From Succinivibrionaceae bacterium (GTDB taxonomy: Bacteria > Pseudomonadota > Gammaproteobacteria > Enterobacterales > Succinivibrionaceae): DNA of 61,328 nt. The notes below the pieces were generated by a model. That model was not told the DNA's origin, made no database searches, and worked only from the letters and a program-made list of their open reading frames with translations. Both the position numbers and the translations under genes were made by a program. The DNA lies in assembly GCA_017480795.1 (NCBI GenBank), contig JAFURY010000089.1:1-61328 (forward strand), written 5' to 3'. Numbering within the stretch: position 1 is the stretch's first letter; each line of letters begins with the position of its first letter. This document shows positions 33,128 through 41,134 of this stretch, one piece after another.

Positions 33128-33163
33128 ACAGTCTCCTCCTTTTCTGTCTGCTTTTCCTGTCCA

Positions 33164-33272
33164 GGGTGGAAAGGGTGGCATTTTTTGAGCATTTCCCTAT
33201 AACTTTTTCTATATATACCTCTATATAGAGAAGTTATAGGAAAAAACCTGATTTTTGGCACCCTTTCCACCC
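33164..33272. repeat. 109-bp concentric inverted repeat
   Basis: GGGTGGAAAGGGTG (33164-33177) is repeated inverted at 33259-33272. TATAACTT (33198-33205) is repeated inverted at 33231-33238. Both share the same centre (33218). An AT-rich palindrome CTCTATATAGAG lies at 33219-33230. It separates the P4-type primase and small terminase genes. It could be an origin, a pac/cos region, or a strong terminator. Confidence 0.85.
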
Positions 33273-33320
33273 AATCGCAATAGATAAATCTGTTTTGTAA
33301 ATAGAATTATCTGTTTTTCA

Positions 33321-34820
33321 TCACAAAACTTGCTTCAATCCAATCCCTTTGAAGTAATCGGAGCCGTGAATTGTCCTTCTGCCATCCGTCCAATCAGGAT
33401 GCCGCTCAACCTCAGCGTAAAACTTGACCGTAGACATAACAAACAGCCCTTCACTCTTGGCCCAATTTTTGTACTTGACATACAAATCCTTGGGCTTGAT
33501 GGTAAGACCATCGCCATGCTGACAACACGCCTCAAGAAACTGCTCGACAATATCATTATCTTTCTCATACTGCCGGATCACACGCTGCATGGTCTCAGGC
33601 ATCACCAAGCCTCTTTCCTTGTAACGGATATATCCCCGAATCAGCCACATGAAAATGCCGCTCCTGGCCTCCTGCGTATCAAACAGCTCACCCAGGCTCT
33701 TATCCTGCTCCTGCTGAGAGAAATGCTTTTCAAACTCGATCACGCGCACACGCTCAGAAGCAAAGAGCGATTTATCCCGCACAGCCGGAAGGTCATTGCA
33801 TGACAGCCACAGGGTAAATTGTGGTGTATAGGTGATGGCGCTTTGGTAGAGCGCCCTGGCGGTGATCTCCTCGCCGCCTGTGAACTGTTTGATTTTTTCC
33901 TCATCCAGTTTGCCGTATTCATTGGATTCAGACATGGTGACAAAACGCTTCCCCTTCAACCCTGCAAGGGTAGGGGAGGCGCTTTCGGCATCACGTTCTC
34001 CTTTATCCCGGCAGATCAGGCCAACGGGAGCCACTTTGGAATAATCGCCCAGCATACGCTCAATCGCGCCCAGAAGGGTGGATTTTCCGTTGCGGGTGGT
34101 TTTGCCATGCAAAATGAACATACACGCTTCATTGCTTTTGCCGATGATGGAATATCCAAGCGCCCGCTGGAGGTAATCGGCCTTTTGAGCATCACCCATA
34201 CACACTTCATCAATGAACTGTTCCCAGCGTTCACAGCGTACATCCCGTGAGACGGTGTGCTTGAAAGAGGTCTGCATGGTGAGGAAATCATCCCAGCGAT
34301 GGGGATAGAAGCTGAAATCCTTGAGATTGTATGTGCCGTTCAGACAGTTGATAAGATAGGGATTCGCGTCAAATTCAGAGGCATAGATCGCCATCTTTCC
34401 CGCCGCATCCTTGAGAATCCGGCTTCGCATTCGCTGATCTCCCATCTTATTCACGAAAGTCGTGTACTGTTTCCGGCGCTCATCATCCACGATCTCACCG
34501 CAATAAAGGAGCATGAGCCGCACAAAGTCTTTCAGCTTTTCGGAAACAAGGATTGATCCTTCATCCTTCCTCCAGGCCCCACCCCAATAGGTATACCAGC
34601 TCTTGTGTTCAGCACAATACCGGGCCTCCTGACGGTAAAGCTCACCGAAAAGCTCCGCCATGCCCATATCGCTCCATTCAAAACCAGTAGAACTATCATC
34701 CCGGCTTTCGGGATGATAGTTTTTAATCAGGTACATTTTCTCGCTTGCGTCCTCATCCAGAATGGTGCGGCCATTCCGAAGTTCAAACAGCTCACGGGAG
34801 ATAACAGCATCTTGTGACAT
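33321..34820 (-). CDS. P4-type primase-helicase (D5/SF3)
   Basis: This 499-residue protein starts at ATG 34818-34820 after AAGGAG. It has a D5_N-like region (about 70-190) and an SF3 helicase core with Walker A HGKTTRNGKST and motif-C-like TLWLSCNDLPAV. A C-terminal winged-helix-like part follows. It would open and unwind the phage origin. The palindromic structure next to it may be its origin. Confidence 0.88.
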   Translation of the reverse strand: MSQDAVISRELFELRNGRTILDEDASEKMYLIKNYHPESRDDSSTGFEWSDMGMAELFGELYRQEARYCAEHKSWYTYWGGAWRKDEGSILVSEKLKDFVRLMLLYCGEIVDDERRKQYTTFVNKMGDQRMRSRILKDAAGKMAIYASEFDANPYLINCLNGTYNLKDFSFYPHRWDDFLTMQTSFKHTVSRDVRCERWEQFIDEVCMGDAQKADYLQRALGYSIIGKSNEACMFILHGKTTRNGKSTLLGAIERMLGDYSKVAPVGLICRDKGERDAESASPTLAGLKGKRFVTMSESNEYGKLDEEKIKQFTGGEEITARALYQSAITYTPQFTLWLSCNDLPAVRDKSLFASERVRVIEFEKHFSQQEQDKSLGELFDTQEARSGIFMWLIRGYIRYKERGLVMPETMQRVIRQYEKDNDIVEQFLEACCQHGDGLTIKPKDLYVKYKNWAKSEGLFVMSTVKFYAEVERHPDWTDGRRTIHGSDYFKGIGLKQVL

Positions 34821-34834
34821 ACGCGCTCTCCTTA

Positions 34835-35203
34835 TCAATTTCCCACATAGAGGATGATGCAGGGTGTCCAATACGGCTCATATTCTTCCAGCTTCTTTTC
34901 GATGAAGGTGTCAAACTCGTTATCATCCCCATCGAAATCGTCCCATTCACCATCCCTTAAATCTTCCTCAAATTCTTCCCGATCACAGTAGAGCATTTCA
35001 TCATTGACCGTCTGATGGCAATTCAGCACTTCTCCGATCTTGGCATGAGCATGGGAGCAGGACATATAGCTGTAATCCCCGGTATTGCAATCTTCGCTGG
35101 CGAATACCAGCAGGGGAAGATCAGGATGCTCCAGAAGGAGCTGCCTCAGCTCATCACAGGAATGAAGCAGTCCGAACAGGGGCAGTTTTTCATCATTTGT
35201 CAT
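34835..35203 (-). CDS. Acidic protein, unknown function
   Basis: This 122-residue protein starts at ATG 35201-35203 after GGAGG. It has an N-terminal LPLLVFASEDCNTGDYSYM segment and a very acidic C-terminal half (DDFDGDDNEFD). I recognise the type as a recurring hypothetical protein in clostridial phages but know no function. Confidence 0.6.
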   Translation of the reverse strand: MTNDEKLPLFGLLHSCDELRQLLLEHPDLPLLVFASEDCNTGDYSYMSCSHAHAKIGEVLNCHQTVNDEMLYCDREEFEEDLRDGEWDDFDGDDNEFDTFIEKKLEEYEPYWTPCIILYVGN

Positions 35204-35297
35204 GGTGATTCCTCCAATCATATCCGATACACAGGCCAGCCAGGAATCCGCTGCCGAAAACCAGCAGAATGAGCAGGGCCAGAATAGCGTATTTCAT
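35193..35297 (-). CDS. 34-residue membrane peptide
   Basis: GGAGG lies seven to eight bases before the ATG (35295-35297). The peptide is a single membrane helix (MKYAILALLILLVFGSGF) with a polar tail, and overlaps the next gene by 11 bases. The ribosome site makes it credible. Confidence 0.5.
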   Translation of the reverse strand: MKYAILALLILLVFGSGFLAGLCIGYDWRNHHDK

Positions 35298-35346
35298 GTG
35301 TTCCTCCGTTTCTGGCGGGATACGATGCTTTTTCCCGCTTTTGAGT

Positions 35347-35664
35347 TTATCGCGTGACCCAATCACCTATCTCATATTGCTCATAGGTGTCCTTGCTGAC
35401 TTGCCAGCGATCATGCCGTTTTCCTTCTTCATCTTCCACATAGAAGAAGTATTCATCCGGCACATTCACCTTGTAACGCCTACGATGCCAGGTTTTCCCA
35501 ATGCGATACGCACGGCTTCTGGTTTCGGTGTGCGCGGGAATGAAAGTCTTATTGACTAAAATCCCTTCGCTCAAGGTGTTATAGATCATATAACCGATGA
35601 GCGCAGCGCAGATCAATACAGCGATGGTAATCAGGATCACAGCGCCCCAATCAATCTTTTTCAT
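35347..35664 (-). CDS. Membrane-anchored protein, unknown
   Basis: This 105-residue protein starts at ATG 35662-35664, overlapping the MazF-like stop. It has one membrane helix (about 8-28), a TFIPAHTETRSRAY segment and a soluble tail ending EIGDW. This type recurs in Firmicute phages; function is unknown. Not an obvious antitoxin. Confidence 0.6.
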   Translation of the reverse strand: MKKIDWGAVILITIAVLICAALIGYMIYNTLSEGILVNKTFIPAHTETRSRAYRIGKTWHRRRYKVNVPDEYFFYVEDEEGKRHDRWQVSKDTYEQYEIGDWVTR

Positions 35665-36014
35665 GGCTCTACCATGCCAAGCTGCACCTGGAGCGCGTGC
35701 TGGATGCAGAGCTTGTCCCATTCCTTTGTCACGGCCCCGATCTGTTCCATGATGCGGGATTTATCCAGCGTGATGATCTGCTCACCGATCACAATGCCGG
35801 GGAGGGTGAGACCCTGATCCTTGACAAAGATGTGTGTGGGCATGGGTTTCTTGCTGAGATTGCTGGTAATCGGCAGCACGGTGACAGCCTGGGAAAACTG
35901 ATTGTTATCATCATTGCTGACGATCACCACGGGACGCTTGCCATAGGTGATATAGGTTTCTTTGCCGGGATCAGGGCCAGGAATATCAGCCCAGAAGATG
36001 TCATATTGCTTCAT
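35661..36014 (-). CDS. MazF/PemK-like mRNA interferase
   Basis: This 117-residue protein fits the MazF/PemK fold: an IFWADIPGPDPGKE start, YGKRPVVIVSNDD strand, a VTVLPITSN strand and EQIITLDKSRI. Conserved Arg and Thr residues are in the expected places. It would cut mRNA. No typical antitoxin with a DNA-binding N-terminus is adjacent; flanking genes encode a 68-residue protein and a membrane protein. Confidence 0.8.
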   Translation of the reverse strand: MKQYDIFWADIPGPDPGKETYITYGKRPVVIVSNDDNNQFSQAVTVLPITSNLSKKPMPTHIFVKDQGLTLPGIVIGEQIITLDKSRIMEQIGAVTKEWDKLCIQHALQVQLGMVEP

Positions 36015-36217
36015 AGACGCGCCTCCCGCAATTTGCAGTATTCATTGTGAATCACGATGCCAGTGATATTGACATCCGCATCATGGAGATGGCTGGCGAT
36101 GGCGGTCATGATGGTATTGGAAATCTTATCCTTGAGCGCGGATGCTTCATCATCCGGCACATCCTTTTCAAAGTCCACCGTGACCGTGCCAAGATAACGA
36201 CCAGAAATACGGCTCAT
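36011..36217 (-). CDS. Small protein before the MazF-like gene
   Basis: This 68-residue protein starts after AAGGAGG with ATGA coupling on both sides. It looks alpha/beta, with an Asp/Glu-rich centre. Its position directly before the toxin gene makes it a candidate, non-classical antitoxin, but nothing in the sequence proves it. Confidence 0.55.
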   Translation of the reverse strand: MSRISGRYLGTVTVDFEKDVPDDEASALKDKISNTIMTAIASHLHDADVNITGIVIHNEYCKLREARL

Positions 36218-36369
36218 TGGTTTCCTCCTTGGGTGAAAATGGTGTTGAGCAGAGCCATGACCAGATCATGCTCTTCCGGGTGTTGCTTCATGTGTTCCAT
36301 CAGATGAAAGAAAGCGGCGATCTCCTCCGGCGTACCCTGGACGGAGAAATCTTTTCCACGATAGATCAT
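36214..36369 (-). CDS. 51-residue acidic protein
   Basis: This short gene (ATG 36367-36369) overlaps both neighbours by four bases. The product (MIYRGKDFSVQGTPEEIAAF) resembles a small alpha/beta protein recurrent in clostridial phages. Unknown function. Confidence 0.55.
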   Translation of the reverse strand: MIYRGKDFSVQGTPEEIAAFFHLMEHMKQHPEEHDLVMALLNTIFTQGGNQ

Positions 36370-36683
36370 TTCATATCATCTCCAATGGCCGAATGGAGGC
36401 CGCTGATGGCGGCAAGCTGCTTATTGATGCGATCCTCCATGTGAGCGATGGTGGCCTCCACATGCTCCCGTTTGTGGGAGTAAAAATATCCTTTGGGATT
36501 GGAACAGATGGGGATGCCTGTGATCCGTGCCAGGTTTACGCAGGATCGGACGATGGAAGGATGGATATGAAACTGCGTAGCGATCTGGGGAGCGGTAACG
36601 GGTTTCTCCTGCGTGAACTTTTCCCGCTCGATCCATTCCGCAATGTTCCGGCTGAGGGAGATGCTTGCGCTGTCCAGGCTCAT
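36366..36683 (-). CDS. Winged-helix-like DNA-binding protein
   Basis: This 105-residue protein has a helix-turn-helix region (VTAPQIATQFHIHPSIVRSC) followed by a wing-like strand (GIPICSNPKGYFYS) and a C-terminal helix. It may regulate middle genes or take part in replication. Confidence 0.65.
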   Translation of the reverse strand: MSLDSASISLSRNIAEWIEREKFTQEKPVTAPQIATQFHIHPSIVRSCVNLARITGIPICSNPKGYFYSHKREHVEATIAHMEDRINKQLAAISGLHSAIGDDMK

Positions 36684-36859
36684 TTCTTATTCGCCTCCTT
36701 GTGTATCGCCTTGGCGATGGTGAGCATCGCGCATTGGTTTCTATCCGCATCCCACCAGGCACAGGCGGGATCACAATGCACATATTCCGGCTCTTTGGCA
36801 TTGTTTATCCACACCACGGGGCAGATGGGACGATCCATGATTTCATCCATGACATTCAT
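36680..36859 (-). CDS. Small Cys-containing protein
   Basis: This 59-residue protein starts at ATG 36857-36859 after AAGGAGG. Four Cys residues (CPVV, HCDPAC, QC) with AWWD between them resemble small metal-binding phage proteins. Unknown function. Confidence 0.55.
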   Translation of the reverse strand: MNVMDEIMDRPICPVVWINNAKEPEYVHCDPACAWWDADRNQCAMLTIAKAIHKEANKK

Positions 36860-36869
36860 AGTGACCTCC

Positions 36870-37043
36870 TTATATCCCGCAGAGAAGTAGGATGATTCCA
36901 ATGAGCGGCCCTATCAGAATGAGTGTAAAAGGCAGAAGCGGGTGAATGCGCTCCAGCCGATCCACAAGAAACATGGTGAGACCGAAAAGGAAGGGCGCTC
37001 CAATCAAGATCGCGGAAACGGTGAGAATGATGAGGCCGATCAT
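36870..37043 (-). CDS. 57-residue two-helix membrane protein
   Basis: ATG 37041-37043 overlaps the preceding stop. The product has two hydrophobic segments (about 3-27 and 38-57) joined by a charged loop (VDRLERIH). It fills an otherwise empty gap and fits the operon spacing. Confidence 0.55.
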   Translation of the reverse strand: MIGLIILTVSAILIGAPFLFGLTMFLVDRLERIHPLLPFTLILIGPLIGIILLLCGI

Positions 37044-37312
37044 TGGCTCACATCCTCATAGTGGATGACTTGATTCTCAAATTTCTTGTAAGCATCCAGA
37101 TAAAACTCTTTCTTTTCCCCGTTATAGGTGAGTTCATAGTACATGCCATCATGCAGAGTGGTGGAGAGCAGGGCTTTATTATTGCCCAGCGTTTTGCACA
37201 TCCAGACGATGAACACAGAGAAAGAGGCGGCGGGATCGCTCTTGTCCAGATGACGGATCACATAGTCTGCAACGATTTTCTCAGCCAATTTCATAAAGAG
37301 ATTGTTATTCAT
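37040..37312 (-). CDS. DUF6275-like protein
   Basis: This 90-residue protein has KIVADYVIRHLDKSD and LLSTTLHDGMYYELTYNG segments, which I recognise from DUF6275 proteins of Firmicute phages and plasmids. Function is unknown. GGAGG precedes the start. Confidence 0.7.
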   Translation of the reverse strand: MNNNLFMKLAEKIVADYVIRHLDKSDPAASFSVFIVWMCKTLGNNKALLSTTLHDGMYYELTYNGEKKEFYLDAYKKFENQVIHYEDVSQ

Positions 37313-37502
37313 GTTTATCCTCCTTTATCAATCCTTGAAAGAAACGGGAAACGGCTTGTTTGAAGAGCTGGGCGCTCTTCTCATTGTTGAAAGACGCTAC
37401 CTTGAATACGGTATTGGTCTTTTCATCGTACACATAGAGGCAGGGGTTTACATTGGGCGGGATGATGTCGATACCGATTCCGATACCGTTGCGCTTGAAC
37501 AT
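37305..37502 (-). CDS. Small protein, unknown function
   Basis: This 65-residue protein starts after GAGGAGG. It is beta-rich at first (IPPNVNPCLYVYDEKTNTVF) and ends in a helix. No family recognised. Confidence 0.55.
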   Translation of the reverse strand: MFKRNGIGIGIDIIPPNVNPCLYVYDEKTNTVFKVASFNNEKSAQLFKQAVSRFFQGLIKEDKHE

Positions 37503-37503
37503 A

Positions 37504-37758
37504 TCAGTATCCTCCTCTGTTTTCTCTCAGCCATTCTTTGAGAGCAACTTGGGCCTTGGCAAAGCAGAGCTGCATATCCAAGTCCTGCTCCTCCACCAGA
37601 ACGGCATGATCTCCTTCATGGGGAGAATTGGGATAGTCACTGGCACAGCCCTCTTTCCATACTTTGATACACCAATCCATTACTTTGCTGTAATAGATTT
37701 CCACATGCACGGGAAACCAGGAACTCAGTTCATTCAGAAAAAGCAGAAATTCATTCAT
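37504..37758 (-). CDS. Small helical protein, unknown function
   Basis: This 84-residue, Trp-rich helical protein (MNEFLLFLNELSSWFPVHV) ends KEWLRENRGGY. ATGA overlap with the preceding gene. Unknown function. Confidence 0.55.
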   Translation of the reverse strand: MNEFLLFLNELSSWFPVHVEIYYSKVMDWCIKVWKEGCASDYPNSPHEGDHAVLVEEQDLDMQLCFAKAQVALKEWLRENRGGY

Positions 37759-37931
37759 GCTTTGGTCTCCTTTGTGATTTCAGCATGAGGGATATGGATA
37801 TAGGTTTCTCCCATCCCATATCCCGTGCATTCCTCCACGGTGGACACTTCCACTTGATCCTCGCTGACCTTGAAATATTCGGCAAGCACCCTGCGGATGT
37901 CTTTGGCATCCAGAATGATTTTTGTAGTCAT
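37755..37931 (-). CDS. Small protein, unknown function
   Basis: This 58-residue protein starts at ATG 37929-37931 downstream of AAAGGT. It has a DIRRVLAEYFKVSEDQVEVS helix-strand unit, similar in type to small alpha/beta phage proteins. It follows the primase gene closely. Confidence 0.5.
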   Translation of the reverse strand: MTTKIILDAKDIRRVLAEYFKVSEDQVEVSTVEECTGYGMGETYIHIPHAEITKETKA

Positions 37932-37936
37932 GAGCA

Positions 37937-38725
37937 TTACCTTTTATACCTCGATACAGAGTTGACGATGGTACGCAGCTCACGTTTATCCAGGCACGGA
38001 TCACAGGCCACCGTATTGGCGTAAAGCAACTCCTCATAAATCTGGCCCTTGGAATAACCCTGATTGTGCATCATTCCGGCAAGCGAAGTGAGGCAGATGT
38101 TTCGTGATCCTGCCGGGATACGGGGATACACGGGACGGAGCTTCACTCTTCCATCTTTCGGCAGCTCCCATTCTGGATTGTAAATCCGTACATTCATGGC
38201 GTGTTTATCGTTGAATGTTCGCGTTTCTTGGAAATACCGATCCACAATGGCATCAATCGCCAGTTGGTTTTCGATCAGATAGGGGAAAACTACCATATCG
38301 CCCGTGGTAATGAAGTAGCGCCCAGTCTGGTAAATTTCCACGCCCTGCCGATTGTTTTTTCCATCAAAGGGGAGCTGGCCCTTGACCAGAATGTGAAAAC
38401 CTCTTCCGCTTCTGGAGCGCTCCGTGTAGGATTGGCACAGGCCCAGAATTTCCGCTGCCGTTTGAGAGAGCAAGCCGTTTTCCTCATATCCTGCGTCAAT
38501 ATCGATTCCAACGATGTCATTGTTATGGAACACAAAGCCGATGTTGTCATAATGGCCCATCTCCACAGCGCGGACAGCATTCTGAAAGGATGACCAGGTG
38601 GCAGGATCACGGGAGGAGGCGGCTTCATTGGCAAAGGCTTTCATGGGAACTTTGCTCCCTGCCCGGATGCACACCCATTGATTGAGCTGCTGGATTTCTT
38701 TGGGAATGCGGGAGAAATCGATCAT
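37937..38725 (-). CDS. Primase-polymerase (archaeo-eukaryotic primase type)
   Basis: This 262-residue protein opens with a PKEIQQLNQWVCI segment. It has metal-binding GIDIDAG (about 73-79) and an SGRGFHILVKG motif (about 106-116), the signature of phage AEP primases, and a C-terminal PriCT-like helical region. It would make primers for the phage polymerase. The separate P4-type helicase is about 3 kb away. Confidence 0.85.
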   Translation of the reverse strand: MIDFSRIPKEIQQLNQWVCIRAGSKVPMKAFANEAASSRDPATWSSFQNAVRAVEMGHYDNIGFVFHNNDIVGIDIDAGYEENGLLSQTAAEILGLCQSYTERSRSGRGFHILVKGQLPFDGKNNRQGVEIYQTGRYFITTGDMVVFPYLIENQLAIDAIVDRYFQETRTFNDKHAMNVRIYNPEWELPKDGRVKLRPVYPRIPAGSRNICLTSLAGMMHNQGYSKGQIYEELLYANTVACDPCLDKRELRTIVNSVSRYKR

Positions 38726-39024
38726 ATCAGATCACGCTCCTGGGCAAAGCGCTTTTCTGCCATTGCCATCAGCGTCCAGAGATCATCCTGCCGGATGCCC
38801 TGTTCCTTGGCAACCTGATACACGTTATCCGGGATGGTGTCGCGCCTGGTGTAGACCTGGCACAGCATGGACAGCACCTTTTCTGAGAATTGGGATGCCG
38901 CCCGTTTACATGCTTTCCAGTTCAGCTCATCAGCCAGGGTGAGGAAGGTAGGCTCCTCACCCGGCTGGATGGAAAAGTAATGCCGGAAAGCGTGTTGCGC
39001 GTAGTAGGCGTAATGCGGTCTCAA
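38722..39024 (-). CDS. Helical protein, unknown function
   Basis: This 100-residue protein is best started at TTG 39022-39024, eight bases after AAGGAG; a GTG at 39033 lies too close to that site. It opens RPHYAYYAQHAFRHYF and is helical with a DDLWTLMAMAEKRF end. It is coupled to the primase gene. Unknown family. Confidence 0.55.
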   Translation of the reverse strand: MRPHYAYYAQHAFRHYFSIQPGEEPTFLTLADELNWKACKRAASQFSEKVLSMLCQVYTRRDTIPDNVYQVAKEQGIRQDDLWTLMAMAEKRFAQERDLI

Positions 39025-39029
39025 CGCAA

Positions 39030-39740
39030 TCACTCCTTTGCACCGATAATCAGTTCATTGGCATAGGGAAGAGCGCGGATCATGTCGCAGAAAACGTGCC
39101 ATTCATCCAATTTGTGATCCTTGCGGTACTCATAGATGTTTTTCAGCACGGCATAATTGAGCATGATCGTTCTGCGCTGATTGTAGGAAGAGGGAAGAAG
39201 CTGGATGAGCTGCCACCAGTATTTCTTTTCTCCCGTTTCGATAAACTTCTCCCGGCAAGCGTTGAGAACGGACAGAAGATTATTGAAAATCCATGCGGGA
39301 CAGGTATCATAGGCGTAATCCTCATCGGGAATCCACTCAGCGCCCAGCTTTTCCTCCGGCCAGGGAAAGGCATCCTTGCCCTTACCGATCAGATGCTCCG
39401 TGCTGAAATCCTCCTCGGTAAATTCCTTGGCATGAATCTTGTGCATGGTGGAGCAGGAGTTGGCTACCGTTCCCACCTTGTATGTATCAAATTCCTTCCA
39501 CCAATAAAGGGGAGCGGTGACATCCAGGGTGACAACGATCATACGCAGGAACTTTCCATGCACCTGTCCTGCATCAGCCAGGGTTTTCGCCAGCTTCATG
39601 TCATTCGGGCCGATCTGAAATTCCCAATCGCCATCATGGGGATACATGGTATCCGCTTTGGCCCAGGAGTTTTTCGGATTCCGCATTCCCCGCAGCGCGG
39701 TTTCCCAGCCGAAGGTTTCCACGTTTTCAATCTTGAGCAT
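39030..39740 (-). CDS. Conserved phage protein, possibly ThyX-related
   Basis: This 236-residue protein starts at ATG 39738-39740 after GGGAGG. Segments such as LRGMRNPKNSW, TAPLYWWKEFDTYKVGTV and LPSSYNQRRTIMLNY are familiar from a widespread phage family. A distant resemblance to FAD-dependent thymidylate synthases is possible but no RHR motif is visible. It lies among nucleotide-metabolism genes. Confidence 0.6.
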   Translation of the reverse strand: MLKIENVETFGWETALRGMRNPKNSWAKADTMYPHDGDWEFQIGPNDMKLAKTLADAGQVHGKFLRMIVVTLDVTAPLYWWKEFDTYKVGTVANSCSTMHKIHAKEFTEEDFSTEHLIGKGKDAFPWPEEKLGAEWIPDEDYAYDTCPAWIFNNLLSVLNACREKFIETGEKKYWWQLIQLLPSSYNQRRTIMLNYAVLKNIYEYRKDHKLDEWHVFCDMIRALPYANELIIGAKE

Positions 39741-40077
39741 GGCGGTATTCCTCCCTGTTGATGGACTGATCCGGGGTGAAGCCTTGGGGATAGCGCTTCT
39801 TGAGCTTATCGATATTCCTTTGGAAAACGGTCTCCAAAGGGCATCCGATGGCATGGGCGGTCACGGCCAGATACCAGGCCACATCGCCCAGCTCCTCAGC
39901 CAATTTATCCCGATCCAGCTCATGCCCCTGGAAGAGAAATTTTTTCACCAGATCGATACACTCTCCGCTCTCCCCGCACAGGCCCATCACGCCATCCGTG
40001 AGAAGGGCATAGGGCTTATCAAAGGCATCGCGGTTTAAGGTGCGAAGCGCCGCCTCCTGATAGGTGTTAGCGTCCAT
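39727..40077 (-). CDS. MazG-like nucleotide pyrophosphohydrolase
   Basis: This 116-residue helical protein has the MazG metal-binding pattern: GLCGESGECIDLVKK and EELGDVAWYLA, then DKLKKRYPQGF. It hydrolyses nucleoside triphosphates and may adjust nucleotide pools or the stringent response during infection. Confidence 0.85.
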   Translation of the reverse strand: MDANTYQEAALRTLNRDAFDKPYALLTDGVMGLCGESGECIDLVKKFLFQGHELDRDKLAEELGDVAWYLAVTAHAIGCPLETVFQRNIDKLKKRYPQGFTPDQSINREEYRHAQD

Positions 40078-40363
40078 CGGTTTCCTCCTCCATCTCCAAC
40101 ACGGTCATGATGGCATAATTCGCCAGATCGATGAGCGTATCACGCAGGGATTCATCCTTCACCTGACGCTCTCCCTCTTTGCGGGACAGGGCCTTGAAAC
40201 GGTTGAGCTTATCCGAAAGCCGGATACGGCTCATGGCGAAGCCCTCTTCCACAAAGGTCTGATGGAAGGAATCACCATAATCGTGATTCTTCCGGGCATA
40301 CAGTTCATTGATTTCCTGGCAGATCGCCCGGTGGCGATCCACCTTGGATTGTTTCAGCATCAT
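40067..40363 (-). CDS. Nucleotide-modification-associated protein (DUF1599/Nmad1-like)
   Basis: This 98-residue protein starts at ATG 40361-40363, seven bases after GGAGG. It has NHDYGDSFHQTFVEEG, RLSDKLNRFKAL and LIDLANYAIMTV, the DUF1599 pattern. Members are associated with modified-base pathways. It overlaps its neighbours. Confidence 0.75.
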   Translation of the reverse strand: MMLKQSKVDRHRAICQEINELYARKNHDYGDSFHQTFVEEGFAMSRIRLSDKLNRFKALSRKEGERQVKDESLRDTLIDLANYAIMTVLEMEEETDGR

Positions 40364-40863
40364 CCTTCTTCCTCCAGTCTGGATACCCCGGCAAAGGGGC
40401 AAAGTTCGTCTTTGGGATCGATGAGATCATACGGGAAACAGGCATCGATGGTTTTGAACAGTGGACAGCGCTTGCATTCTTTGACCGTTTTCTGGCACAG
40501 CATACAATCCATATAAATGGCGCGATTGATAAGATCAATGAGGGCTTTTCGATCCATCATCACAGAATCGGATTCGGATGAGGAAAGCGGCCTGATTTTC
40601 ACTTCACAGATCGTATGGGTTAGTTCCCGCCGCATGGAAAGCAGCTTTTTTGCCGGAATGGTGCAGAGCAGTTTTTCCATGACCCGCTGACACAGGGTAT
40701 ACGCACAGCGCAAATCCCGCCAGCCGCCCGGAAACAGCTTACAGCGCTCTTTGAGAGTGTCGCTGTCCAAGGCATTCACCGCGCCGAAGAGTGTACGCAG
40801 GGCGGTGTATTCCTTCATGGAGAGCGGATAGCGCCCATCCTCATCCGGCCTTTGGTGCATCAT
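40360..40863 (-). CDS. DUF5651-like Cys-rich protein
   Basis: This 167-residue protein starts at ATG 40861-40863 after AGGAG. The helical N-terminal part is followed by a C-terminal Cys cluster (CMLCQKTVKECKRCP, then AC and CP) probably binding metal. It resembles DUF5651 proteins of clostridial phages. Unknown function. Confidence 0.6.
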   Translation of the reverse strand: MMHQRPDEDGRYPLSMKEYTALRTLFGAVNALDSDTLKERCKLFPGGWRDLRCAYTLCQRVMEKLLCTIPAKKLLSMRRELTHTICEVKIRPLSSSESDSVMMDRKALIDLINRAIYMDCMLCQKTVKECKRCPLFKTIDACFPYDLIDPKDELCPFAGVSRLEEEG

Positions 40864-41075
40864 TTTATCTCCTGCCATTTTGCGGCCGGATAATGCGCCT
40901 TGAGGCCCCTGACAGCCGCAAATTCATTCTTGAAGGGCTTGGTAAATTCCCGGATGCGCGTACCCTTCCAATCCAGAGCGAATACATCCAGGGAAACCCC
41001 CTCGCCCTCCGTGCGGGATGTGATCTCAGCGATATACTTTTTGCCATTGAGAAACGCCTGATAAGATTTCAGCAT
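40860..41075 (-). CDS. Small protein, unknown function
   Basis: This 71-residue protein starts after AAGGAGG. It is beta-rich with basic C-terminal helix. It lies after a GC-rich hairpin (about 41098-41119) that may form an mRNA boundary with the ssDNA-binding protein gene. Confidence 0.55.
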   Translation of the reverse strand: MLKSYQAFLNGKKYIAEITSRTEGEGVSLDVFALDWKGTRIREFTKPFKNEFAAVRGLKAHYPAAKWQEIK

Positions 41076-41134
41076 GGTCTTTTCCTCCTTATGCCCTGGA
41101 AGGGCCTGAAAGCCCTCCCAGAGCGTTTTCAGAT

